From Actinomycetota bacterium (GTDB taxonomy: Bacteria > Actinomycetota > Acidimicrobiia > Acidimicrobiales > Ilumatobacteraceae), in contig SXYT01000168.1 in the NCBI GenBank assembly GCA_005788205.1, positions 1-8,849 on the forward strand: a stretch of 8,849 bases of DNA, written 5' to 3'. Position 1 is the stretch's first letter; every line of letters begins with the position of its first letter. The notes under the pieces were generated by a model. That model saw nothing but the letters and a program-made list of their open reading frames with translations. It was not told the origin of the DNA and made no database searches. The position numbers and the translations under genes were made by a program. Below, in pieces: positions 1 through 6,900 of this stretch.

Positions 1-188
1 GGTACGTCCGCTCGCATCACGTGTGGGGCACCCCGACGTTCGTCATGGATGACAAGGCGGTGTTCGTGCGGCTGCTCGACCACTCGCACGGTGACGCCGG
101 GGCAGCCCGCTCCACGGTCGACCGCGTCGTCGCCGACATCCGCTGGCCGATCCTGAACGAGTTCAAGCACACCTCCGTGCCGATGTAG
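1..188 (+). CDS. DsbA-family thioredoxin-fold protein, C-terminal fragment
   Basis: This is the last 61 codons of a gene that begins before the window; the frame runs from base 3 to the TAG at 186-188. The fragment reads YVRSHHVWGTPTFVMDDKAV and later WPILNEFKHTSVPM. The WGTPTFV segment has the look of the cis-proline loop that follows the active-site helices in thioredoxin-fold proteins. The FVRLLDH and NEFKHTS ending resembles actinobacterial DsbA-like proteins, a group that includes mycothiol-dependent nitroreductases of the Rv2466c type. Such proteins are cytosolic or secreted thiol oxidoreductases. The CXXC or CPWC active site would lie in the missing N-terminal part, so neither redox activity nor localisation can be judged. 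A 2-hydroxychromene-2-carboxylate isomerase-like member of the same fold is an alternative. No terminator hairpin was seen between this stop and the next gene. Confidence 0.65.
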   Translation, partial: YVRSHHVWGTPTFVMDDKAVFVRLLDHSHGDAGAARSTVDRVVADIRWPILNEFKHTSVPM

Positions 189-222
189 CCACCGGCCCGA
201 GGACGAGCCCCCCAGACCCTTG

Positions 223-235
223 TAGGTTGATTTCC
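223..235 (+). promoter_or_regulatory. -10-like hexamer for leaderless start of the acyltransferase gene
   Basis: TAGGTT at 223-228 matches the actinobacterial -10 pattern TANNNT and ends 7 bases before the ATG at 236. This is the distance expected if transcription starts at or next to the start codon. No convincing -35 box is visible; AGGACG at 200-205 with a 17-base spacer is the best match. No good Shine-Dalgarno is present either, since only GTAGG occurs. Confidence 0.4.
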
Positions 236-1690
236 ATGCCCGGCTCCGAACGCAGGATGAGCGACACCGAGGCGCTGATGTGGCGGCTCGAGAAGGACCC
301 CTACCTCGCCTCGACGTTCGCCAACATCACCGTGCTCGACCGACCGCCGGACATGGACCTGTTCTACGCACGCATGGAACGCACGTCCATGCTCTTTCCC
401 AGACTGAGGCGGAGGGTCCAACTGGCGCCGGGGAACATCGGCAATCCCACATGGGTCGACGACGCAGGGTTCGACATCCGCCAGCACGTGCGCAGGATGG
501 CACTGCCCGCTCCGGGGACGATGCGCCAGTTGCAGGACCTGGTGACGCTCCTCATCGCGGACCCGTTCGACCGGTCGCGCCCGCTGTGGCAGTTCATCGT
601 GATCGACGGCCTGGAGGGCGGACGCAGCGCGATGGTGCTGAAACTCCACCACACAGTGACCGACGGCGAGGGCGGCGTCGAGCTGTCGCTCCAGTACCTC
701 GACCTCGAGCGGGAGCCGGCCCCGCTCCCGCCCGTCGACCCCGACATCGTCAACTCGTTCTCCCGGGTGAAGGAACCCGATGCAACTGATGCCCTCCGCG
801 GTGCAATGAGTGACTCGCTGCGCATCCCTGTCGCCGTGCTGAAGCAGGTCCGCGACGTGCTCGCGAACCCCTCCGTCCTCGGCGAGATCGGCTCCTCCAC
901 ATCAGCGACCGTCCGCAGCCTCGTTGCCCAGCTCTCCGAGAACGACTCCGCACGCTCGCCCCTGTGGACCGAGCGCAGTCTCCGGCGCCGACTGGAGGTC
1001 GCACGGGTTCCCTACACCGAGATGCGTGCGGTGTCGAAGATGCTCGGCGGGACGCTCAACACCGCGTTCATCACGGCCGCAGCGCACGCAGCCGGCCGCT
1101 ACCACGACCAGATGGGCGCGCCCGTGGAGTCCCTGCGGGCGTCGATGGCGATCAGCACCCGCACCGCCGGGACCGAGGGGAACGCCTTCTCACTGGTGCG
1201 CATGCTCGTGCCCACTTCCGACATGCCCGTGACCGACCGGTTCGAGGCGATCAACGAGGTCCTCACCGCCGCACGATCGAGCGGCGCGTCCGCAGCACTC
1301 GACGCGATCGCCACCGTGTCCACAGTGATGCCCACGTCAGTGCTCACGAGGCTGGCGAGGGCCCAGGCAGAGACGGTCGATTTCGCCACATCCAACGTGC
1401 GCGGCGCGGGGATACCGCTCTATGTGGCCGGGGCGAAGCTGCTCGCGAACTACCCGATCGGCCCGCTCGGCGGGGTTGCCTTCAACATGACACTGCTGTC
1501 GTATCTCGGCGGGCTCGACGTGGGCATCAACATCGACGAGGCTGCCGTGGAGAGCCCGGCGCTACTTCGCGAGTCGCTGCAGATGGCGTTCGACGAGCTG
1601 GTCGCGCTGGCCCCGGCTCAGGCCAAGAGCGCGGACGTGCCGCCACCGCCCCCGCCGTCACGGCGCAGGTGGTTCAGGCGCTCGCGCTGA
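236..1690 (+). CDS. Wax ester synthase/diacylglycerol acyltransferase (WS/DGAT family)
   Basis: This 484-residue protein belongs to the WS/DGAT O-acyltransferases, which transfer acyl groups from acyl-CoA to fatty alcohols or diacylglycerol to make wax esters or triacylglycerol storage lipid, usually at the inner face of the membrane. The catalytic HHxxxDG motif is HHTVTDG at residues 138-144, preceded by the family's PLW motif at 116-118. The later SNVRG motif at 386-390 corresponds to the SNVPG-type motif, and NYPIGPLGG follows. The usual ND-containing helix near residue 275 reads NTAFITAAA, so the aspartate is replaced by threonine. Length is normal for the family. The start at 236 is preferred over the TTG at 227 and the ATG at 257 because ERRMSDTEALMW aligns with the usual N-terminal RLSGLDASF segment, and because TAGGTT lies just upstream. 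The C-terminus is an odd proline run followed by a basic tail (PPPPPPSRRRWFRRSR), possibly for membrane contact. Substrate preference cannot be read from sequence. Confidence 0.93.
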   Translation: MPGSERRMSDTEALMWRLEKDPYLASTFANITVLDRPPDMDLFYARMERTSMLFPRLRRRVQLAPGNIGNPTWVDDAGFDIRQHVRRMALPAPGTMRQLQDLVTLLIADPFDRSRPLWQFIVIDGLEGGRSAMVLKLHHTVTDGEGGVELSLQYLDLEREPAPLPPVDPDIVNSFSRVKEPDATDALRGAMSDSLRIPVAVLKQVRDVLANPSVLGEIGSSTSATVRSLVAQLSENDSARSPLWTERSLRRRLEVARVPYTEMRAVSKMLGGTLNTAFITAAAHAAGRYHDQMGAPVESLRASMAISTRTAGTEGNAFSLVRMLVPTSDMPVTDRFEAINEVLTAARSSGASAALDAIATVSTVMPTSVLTRLARAQAETVDFATSNVRGAGIPLYVAGAKLLANYPIGPLGGVAFNMTLLSYLGGLDVGINIDEAAVESPALLRESLQMAFDELVALAPAQAKSADVPPPPPPSRRRWFRRSR

Positions 1691-1823
1691 GCAGCGAGCG
1701 CAGGTCGAGGAGAAGGTCCGCCACTTCGGTGGCGGAGACGAGCTCGCGACGGAGCATCTCGGCAAGTGCCTTGTCGATAAGGGCAATCGCCTCGGTCACC
1801 ACTGGTTCGCGGGTCTCGATCAT
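1674..1823 (-). CDS. Small uncharacterised protein (49 aa)
   Basis: A short minus-strand gene encodes MIETREPVVTEAIALIDKAL followed by AEMLRRELVSATEVADLLLD and LRSLLSASA. I do not recognise a characterised family. The composition (alternating charged and Leu/Ile/Ala residues, no Cys, no signal peptide) predicts two amphipathic helices around the ELVSATEVADLLLD segment. That suggests a small soluble helical protein, perhaps a dimer or an accessory subunit; this is inference. Reality is supported by an AAGGAG Shine-Dalgarno exactly 6 bases before the ATG at 1823, the strongest ribosome binding site in the window, and by its filling an otherwise empty 284-base gap. Its 3' end overlaps the acyltransferase stop by 17 bases, tail to tail. 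The frame is open further upstream (another ATG at 1889), but the Shine-Dalgarno favours the short form. TACGAT at 1893-1888 on the minus strand could be its -10. It is divergent from the dehydrogenase gene. Confidence 0.7.
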   Translation of the reverse strand: MIETREPVVTEAIALIDKALAEMLRRELVSATEVADLLLDLRSLLSASA

Positions 1824-1829
1824 CTCCTG

Positions 1830-1835
1830 CTCCTT
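1830..1835 (-). promoter_or_regulatory. Strong Shine-Dalgarno of the 49-aa gene
   Basis: On the minus strand AAGGAG lies within AAGAGAAGGAGCAGGAG, directly before ATG at 1823, with a 6-base spacer. It fixes the start of the small gene. It is notable because the neighbouring genes have no comparable ribosome binding site. Confidence 0.75.
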
Positions 1836-1901
1836 CTCTTTCCGGCGGCTCCGGGTGCTTGTAGGGCACTCCTTCGCCTCCCCCCACATCGTACAGAGGG
1901 G

Positions 1902-1934
1902 GCGGACCGCCGGGCGGATACCCCCGCGGTCCGC
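1902..1934. repeat. 9-bp-arm inverted repeat in a divergent intergenic region
   Basis: GCGGACCGC at 1902-1910 is perfectly complementary to GCGGTCCGC at 1926-1934, with a 15-base centre. A further three G-C pairs (1912-1914 with 1922-1924) can form inside after one mismatch. The repeat lies between the putative minus-strand -10 of the small gene (1888-1893) and the plus-strand -35-like box of the dehydrogenase (1937-1942). That position suits an operator for a dimeric regulator acting on both promoters. A terminator is less likely because neither flanking gene reads into it, and there is no T tract. Confidence 0.55.
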
Positions 1935-1936
1935 GG

Positions 1937-1968
1937 GTGACATGCGACCTGTGCTGTTCGCATAGGGT
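1937..1968 (+). promoter_or_regulatory. Putative leaderless promoter of the SDR gene
   Basis: GTGACA at 1937-1942 (like TTGACA) and TAGGGT at 1963-1968 (TANNNT) are separated by 20 bases. The -10-like hexamer ends 6 bases before ATG 1975, so the transcript would start on the A of the start codon. No Shine-Dalgarno is present. The spacer is longer than the usual 17-18, which lowers confidence. Confidence 0.45.
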
Positions 1969-1974
1969 TCGCCG

Positions 1975-2799
1975 ATGGACCTGAACGGGAAAACAACAGT
2001 CGTCACCGGCGCCGCGAACGGGATCGGTGCGGCTCTTGCCCGGCGCTTCCATGCGGCGGGCGCGCGCGTGGTCGTGGCCGACCGCGACTCCGGCCGTCTC
2101 TCCGCGGTGGAGGCGGAATTGAACGCCATCAGGCCCGGCTCGGCATTCGCCGTGGTCGCCGACATCAGCACCGAGCAGGGCAACATCGACCTCATCGACG
2201 CGGCGCGCGCCAAATTCGGCTTCGTCGATCTCTTCTTCGCGAACGCGGGGGTGGCGATGGGCACCGACCTCACCGACACGGACGAGGAGACCTGGTCCAC
2301 GATCATGGACATCAACTTGAATGCCCACCGGTGGGCGGCCAAGCACCTCATCCAGGATTGGCTGGCTGCGGAAGAGGGCTATTTCTGCAGCACCGCCTCG
2401 GCGGCGGGACTTCTCTCCCAGATCGGCAGTGCCACGTACAGCGTCACCAAGCACGCGGCAGTGGCCTTTGCGGAATGGATGTCCATCACCTACGGCGACC
2501 GGGGCGTGCGGGTCTCGTGCCTGTGCCCGCAGGGCGTCAACACGAACATGCTGAACCCGCCTGACCGGCCGAAGGACCCGTCAGGGGCGATCGCGCGCAC
2601 CGGGGGCGATGTGGTCAAGGCGTCGGGAGAGGTGCTGGAGCCCCATGAGGTGGCCGACATTGTCTATGCGCACATCCTCGAGGAGCACTTCCTCATCATG
2701 CCCCACCCCGAGGTGCACACCTACGAGAAGCGCAAGGTGGAGGACCGCGACCGCTGGCTGGCTGGCATGCGCCGCCTCCAGGCCAAGGTCATCGGCTGA
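1975..2799 (+). CDS. Short-chain dehydrogenase/reductase (classical SDR)
   Basis: A 274-residue classical SDR: a cytosolic NAD(P)-dependent oxidoreductase of alcohols or ketones with a Rossmann fold. The cofactor motif TGAANGIG is at residues 11-18. Asp36 at the end of the second strand (VVVADRD) favours NAD(H) over NADP(H). The ANAG motif is at 89-92, and the active-site tetrad is N114, S142, Y155 and K159 (YSVTK). The C-terminal part carries the usual CPQGVNTNM loop after the sixth strand. Length and domain content are complete. The substrate is unknown; the neighbouring lipid genes make a fatty acyl, steroid or isoprenoid alcohol plausible, but only by context. The start at 1975 is supported by the position of the glycine motif and by TAGGGT 6 bases upstream. 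It is divergent from the 49-aa gene and followed after 67 bases by the CrtC-like gene, which seems to have its own promoter. Confidence 0.94.
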   Translation: MDLNGKTTVVTGAANGIGAALARRFHAAGARVVVADRDSGRLSAVEAELNAIRPGSAFAVVADISTEQGNIDLIDAARAKFGFVDLFFANAGVAMGTDLTDTDEETWSTIMDINLNAHRWAAKHLIQDWLAAEEGYFCSTASAAGLLSQIGSATYSVTKHAAVAFAEWMSITYGDRGVRVSCLCPQGVNTNMLNPPDRPKDPSGAIARTGGDVVKASGEVLEPHEVADIVYAHILEEHFLIMPHPEVHTYEKRKVEDRDRWLAGMRRLQAKVIG

Positions 2800-2807
2800 G
2801 GCATGTG

Positions 2808-2828
2808 GCCGGGAGGAAAGCCCCCGGC
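2808..2828 (+). terminator. Weak GC-rich hairpin after the SDR gene
   Basis: GCCGGG (2808-2813) can pair with CCCGGC (2823-2828) across a 9-base loop, starting 9 bases after the SDR stop. There is no T tract, so it would be at best a weak or T-less terminator. Its 3' edge touches the -35-like box of the next gene. Confidence 0.3.
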
Positions 2829-2859
2829 TGACGGGCGGACTGCTCCTGCGCCGTAGTGT
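2828..2859 (+). promoter_or_regulatory. Putative leaderless promoter of the CrtC-like gene
   Basis: CTGACG at 2828-2833 and TAGTGT at 2854-2859 are 20 bases apart, and the -10-like hexamer ends 7 bases before ATG 2867. No Shine-Dalgarno is placed before this ATG. This promoter supports starting the gene at 2867 rather than at upstream in-frame starts inside the SDR gene. Confidence 0.42.
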
Positions 2860-2866
2860 GCGGGGC

Positions 2867-3892
2867 ATGGGAGTACGCCTCGATCCGTCCGACGAGTACA
2901 TGCACGAACTGGGCCCTGAGTCCAACTTCAACGAGAGCATGTACATCAACTGCTTCGACCCCGCCACCCGCATGGGTGGCTGGTTCCGCATGGGCAACCG
3001 TGCGAACGAGGGTTATGCCGAGATGACAATCTGCATCTACCTGCCGGACGGCAAGGTCGCCTTCATGTTCAAGCGTCCCGCCATCGACAACAACGATGCA
3101 CTCGACGCGGGTGGCCTCACCTGGACTGTGACGAAGCCGTTCGAGGAACTGCGCATCGACTACTCGGGCAAGGTGTGCGTGCTGGCCGACCCGCACGACA
3201 TGGCGGACCCGAAATCGGCCTTCGCGAACAACCCGTTCGCCGAGTGCGAGGTGCACGTCACCTTCACCGGGCAGGGCCGTGAGTCGATGTTCGGCGGCGA
3301 GCCGGACACTCCCCACGAGACCCCGGGAGAAGAGTTCGCGAAGGGCCACTACGAACAGCTCGTGCAGGCAACCGGCTCCATCCGCGTGGGTGATCAGGAG
3401 TTCGCGATGAACGGCTTCGGCCTGCGCGACCATTCGTGGGGCCCGCGCTACTGGCAGGCACCGTGGTACTACCGCTGGCTGACCGCGAACTTCGGTGCCG
3501 ATCTCGGTTTCATGGCGAGCCGCGTGGCGAAGAAGGACGGGCCGGGCTCGCGCGGGGGTTTCGTGTGGGACGGCGGGCGCATCCACCTCTGCGACGACGT
3601 CCAGATCAGCACTGTCACCGAGGGCGCTGATGCGTACCACCAGAAAGTGGCCGGCGTGATCCGCTCGTCGAAGTCAGCGAAGGAGTGGGGCTTCGAGGGA
3701 GAGGTCGAGAGCCTCATCCCGTTGCGCAACCGCCGCCAGGATCCGGACGGCAACTGGTTGATGACGCGCATCAGCGAGGGCATGACGAAGTGGACCATCA
3801 CCTCCGGCGAGCACGAGGGCCGCACGGGCTTCGGGATGTCGGAGTACCTCGACCAGATCATCGACGGCCAGCCCGTCGGTATCGCCGAGTAA
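2867..3892 (+). CDS. CrtC/AttH-like lipocalin-fold protein (DUF7064/DUF7065 type)
   Basis: A 341-residue protein beginning MGVRLDPSDEYMHELG. The N-terminal half contains FNESMYINCFDP and WFRMGNRANEGYAEMTICIY (about residues 24-64), and the second half has GFGLRDHSWGPRYW with RDHSWGPR at 187-194. A two-lobed architecture with an RDHSWG-type motif is typical of the hydroxyneurosporene synthase/AttH-like superfamily and of the related DUF7065-DUF7064 proteins common in actinobacteria that degrade lipids, steroids or terpenoids. CrtC enzymes hydrate carotenoid double bonds; the activity of this branch is not established, so a role as a hydratase or lipophilic-ligand binder is inference. No signal peptide or membrane segment is visible, so it is probably cytosolic. 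The frame is open back to 2609 inside the SDR gene, but that part is a shadow of SDR coding sequence, and the leaderless promoter before 2867 supports the short form. Placement beside SDR and WS/DGAT fits lipid metabolism. Confidence 0.8.
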   Translation: MGVRLDPSDEYMHELGPESNFNESMYINCFDPATRMGGWFRMGNRANEGYAEMTICIYLPDGKVAFMFKRPAIDNNDALDAGGLTWTVTKPFEELRIDYSGKVCVLADPHDMADPKSAFANNPFAECEVHVTFTGQGRESMFGGEPDTPHETPGEEFAKGHYEQLVQATGSIRVGDQEFAMNGFGLRDHSWGPRYWQAPWYYRWLTANFGADLGFMASRVAKKDGPGSRGGFVWDGGRIHLCDDVQISTVTEGADAYHQKVAGVIRSSKSAKEWGFEGEVESLIPLRNRRQDPDGNWLMTRISEGMTKWTITSGEHEGRTGFGMSEYLDQIIDGQPVGIAE

Positions 3893-3915
3893 CAGCACAC
3901 AGCAGGGCGAAACGG

Positions 3916-3927
3916 GGGTCTTGACCC
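3916..3927. repeat. Short palindrome upstream of the RCC1 gene
   Basis: GGGTC at 3916-3920 and GACCC at 3923-3927 form a 5-bp inverted repeat around TT. It includes TTGACC (3921-3926), which resembles a -35 box but sits only 11 bases from the -10-like hexamer. It lies two bases before a second, longer palindrome. Confidence 0.35.
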
Positions 3928-3929
3928 AC

Positions 3930-3946
3930 GCCACCGTTACGGTGGC
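3930..3946. promoter_or_regulatory. 17-bp palindrome overlapping the -10 of the RCC1/FnIII gene
   Basis: GCCACCGTTACGGTGGC is a perfect inverted repeat of two 8-bp arms around one central base. It contains TACGGT at 3938-3943, a TANNNT -10-like hexamer that ends 6 bases before ATG 3950. A repressor bound here would block transcription directly, so it is a good operator candidate. A small transcript hairpin is unlikely if transcription starts at 3950. Confidence 0.5.
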
Positions 3947-3949
3947 TCC

Positions 3950-6900
3950 ATGGAATCGTCTCGTTCACTTCCCGTCCGTCGGCTGCCCGGGCGCCTGCGC
4001 CGATTGGTTGTTGTCGTGGTCGCCGCGGCGGTGTCAGCCGTGCTCGTCGTGGCGGCGTCACCGTCCGTCGCGTCAGCGGACCCGTTCACGTACGTGGACG
4101 TGTCCACCGGGTACCACGCCGCATGCGCAGTCACCGATGACGGGTCCGCGGTGTGCTGGGGATGGAACCAGGCGCGGTCGCTCGGCACCGCGGACACCTC
4201 GGAGAGGGTCGCGACACCGTCACGGGTGGAGCTTCCCGGCGGCCAGCGCTTTGCATCGGTTGCCGCGGGCGAGTACTTCACCACCTGCGGTGTCACCACC
4301 ACGGGTGCGGCGTACTGCTGGGGCCAGCACCACCTGGGCAGCTACTTCTCGCCCACCAGCACCACGCCGGTCCGTGTGGAACTGCCGTCCGGCGTGCGAG
4401 TGCGCAGCCTGGCGAACGGCGGCTCCATCGCGTGTGCGGTGTCCACCGTCGACGAACTGTGGTGCTGGGGCGATGTCCTCGACTTCGGCAACGGCAGCAC
4501 GGAGGGCACCCGCACCCCCGAGCGCGTGCCCATGCCGGACGGCTCCGGTGTGCGTTCCATCGATGTCGGCCCCGGTGCGGCCTGTGCCGTCACCACGTCG
4601 CAGCGCCTCTACTGCTGGGGCACGAACGGCGACGGCGAGATCGGCATCGGGTACGTCTCCACCAAGGTCAGCCTTCCCGCGGCCGTCCTGCTCCCCGCCG
4701 GTGTCGAGCCTGCCTCCGTGTCCGTGGGGCTCGGCCGCGTGTGCGCACTCGACACCTCCGGCACCGGCTGGTGCTGGGGCGACAACTACGAGGGCTCCTT
4801 CGGCGACGGCACGTACACCGACAGCCGCACGCCGCGCCGCGTGTTGACACCCGACGGGGAGGCACTGACATCGCTGCAGACAGCCTGGTACCACACATGC
4901 GGCACGGGCACATCAGGTATCACCTGGTGCTGGGGGCGCGGCGGCTTCGGCGAGCTCGGCACCGGCACCACGCTCGGGGGCAAGACGTTCCGCCAGCCCG
5001 TCCTCCCCGCAGGCGTGACACTCGGCCGCATTGCCGTCGGGCTCGCCACCACGTGCGCGATCGACAATTCCTCCCGGGTCTGGTGCTGGACCGGCAGCGA
5101 CTGGGGCGTGGCCGGCACTGGCGACCTCACGAGGTCGTTGTTCCCGCGTCTCCTCGCGCCGATCGGTTCGCCGACCGTCACTGCGGCTGAGCCACGCGAG
5201 ACCGGGGCGGAGCACGCGGTGATCCGGTCGTTCGTCAACCCGAACGGTGCATCCACCACGTTCACCGTCGAGGTGGCCACCAACCCGCAGTTCACGGGTG
5301 CCGTGCGCCACCCGGGGACCACGGTGCTCCAGGGCGGCCGCTACCTCCCTGTCGAAGTCGGCGTCAGGGTCACCGGGCTCGCTCCCCGCACCGTCCACCA
5401 CGCCCGCGTTGTCGCTGTCAACACGCACGGCACCGTCACCGGTGCCGCAGTCTCGTTCACGACACTCGGGTCAGAGCCGTCCTTCGGGGCACCGTCATCG
5501 GGAGGAATCGGTGGCACGACCGCCAGCGCATCGGTCACCGTCGACCCCGGCCTGCTGCAGACCTCCGTGCACGCGGAGATCTCCGCATCCACCGACTTCG
5601 CCACGTCACGGCGTGTCGATCTGGCGGGACTCACCGATGCCATGGCCGAGTCACGGGACGCGTCTTTTGCCTCCCTCCTGCCGCGGACGGCGCACCACGT
5701 GCGGTTCGTCGCCACGAACAGGCTCGGCACCGTCATCTCGGCGACTCTCACCTTCGTCACGCTCGGCTCCGAGCCCTCCGTGTCCGGCACATCGACATCA
5801 GCCACTGCAGGTTCGGTCACCGTCACGGCATCCGTCGAGGGTGGGGACCTCGCAGGCAGCGCAGTCGCGCACCTGTCCACCAACGAGGACTTCGTCGATG
5901 CCGTCCAGTCCGGGGCGACGGAGTGGCCCGAGGGACAGGATTCCTCACCTTCCTTCACGTTCCGCGGCCTCGCCCCACGCACGGCGTATTGGGTCCGGGT
6001 CACGGCCCGCAATGCACTCGGCTCGGCAACGGGAGAATCCGTCAGCGTGACCACTCGAGGGGGCGTGCCGGTGGTGGGCACGCTGACTGCCGCGACAACC
6101 GGCACCACATCGGCAACCGTGGAGGCCTCCGTCGACGCCACGGGGTTGGCCACCACCCTCATCGCCCAGGTCGCCACGAACGAGTCGTTCACCGCGGGCC
6201 TCGACGAGCACTTCCTCGGGAGGTTCTCGGGCGAGGGTTCCTCGATCCGCCGTCTCGTGCTCTCCGGTCTCACGCCCGGCACCGAGTACCACGTCCGCTA
6301 CGTCGCCTCGAACGATGCGGGCATCACCACTTCCACTGCGGTCTCCTTCGTCACGCCGCGACCGGTCGGGGTGGAGATCAACAACGGCGACGACTCCACG
6401 TCTGATCCCGCCGTCACGCTGCGCATCACCGCCCCGGCAGGAGCAGTCGCGATGAGGCTGGCCGACAACGCCCTCATGCGGAACGCCCGGGTTCTCCCGC
6501 TCGCCCCCTCGGCCACGTGGACATTCCCTGCCGCCACAGGTACGCCCGTCACCCGCGGGGTGTGGGTCACGTTCCACGACGAGAGCGGCCGTGCGACAGC
6601 CCCCCACGGCGACACGATCATCGTGGAGGCCAAGGAGGCAGAGGAGCCCGGCGACGAGCCCGGCGTGGACGAACCCGGCGACGACACCGCACCCGTGGTG
6701 GTCTCGGCGCGCATCGTGAAGGTCTCAGCGAATGCGGCGGGCAAGACGTCAGCCGCGCGCACCAGGCTCTCGGTTGCGGGGCGAGACGCATCGTCCGGGA
6801 TCACACAGGTCCAGATCCGCACCAAGGCAGGCATCACGCGCCACAGCGTCTCGGCCAGCCGCAGTCTCGCGGGGGTGTTCACCTCCCCCTCCCGCACCGG

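Noticed and set aside
227..235. TTG start at 227 for the acyltransferase
   Set aside because: TTG overlaps the -10-like TAGGTT, and ATG 236 is better placed relative to both the promoter and the conserved N-terminus.
17..652. Long open frame on the minus strand (211 codons)
   Set aside because: It lies opposite the DsbA-like tail and the WS/DGAT gene, has no recognisable motifs, and is the type of shadow frame expected in high-GC coding DNA.
1824..2454. Minus-strand open frames extending from the small gene into the SDR region
   Set aside because: They overlap the clearly conserved SDR coding sequence; only the part after the strong Shine-Dalgarno at 1830-1835 is supported.
2609..2866. In-frame 5' extension of the CrtC-like gene into the SDR gene
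   Set aside because: The translated extension is Arg/Ser-rich shadow sequence of the SDR, while MGVRLDPSDEYM at 2867 has its own promoter-like element.
2789..3640. 283-codon minus-strand frame opposite the CrtC-like gene
   Set aside because: Its biased His/Val/Arg composition and lack of motifs mark it as the antisense of a real gene.
3921..3926. TTGACC as a -35 box for the RCC1/FnIII gene
   Set aside because: It is only 11 bases from the -10-like TACGGT, and a 17-base spacer would put the -10 on GGCTCC, which does not match. It is better seen as part of a palindrome.
5341..6282. 313-codon minus-strand frame opposite the FnIII-like repeats
   Set aside because: The plus strand encodes clear repeated beta domains here; the minus frame has no family features.
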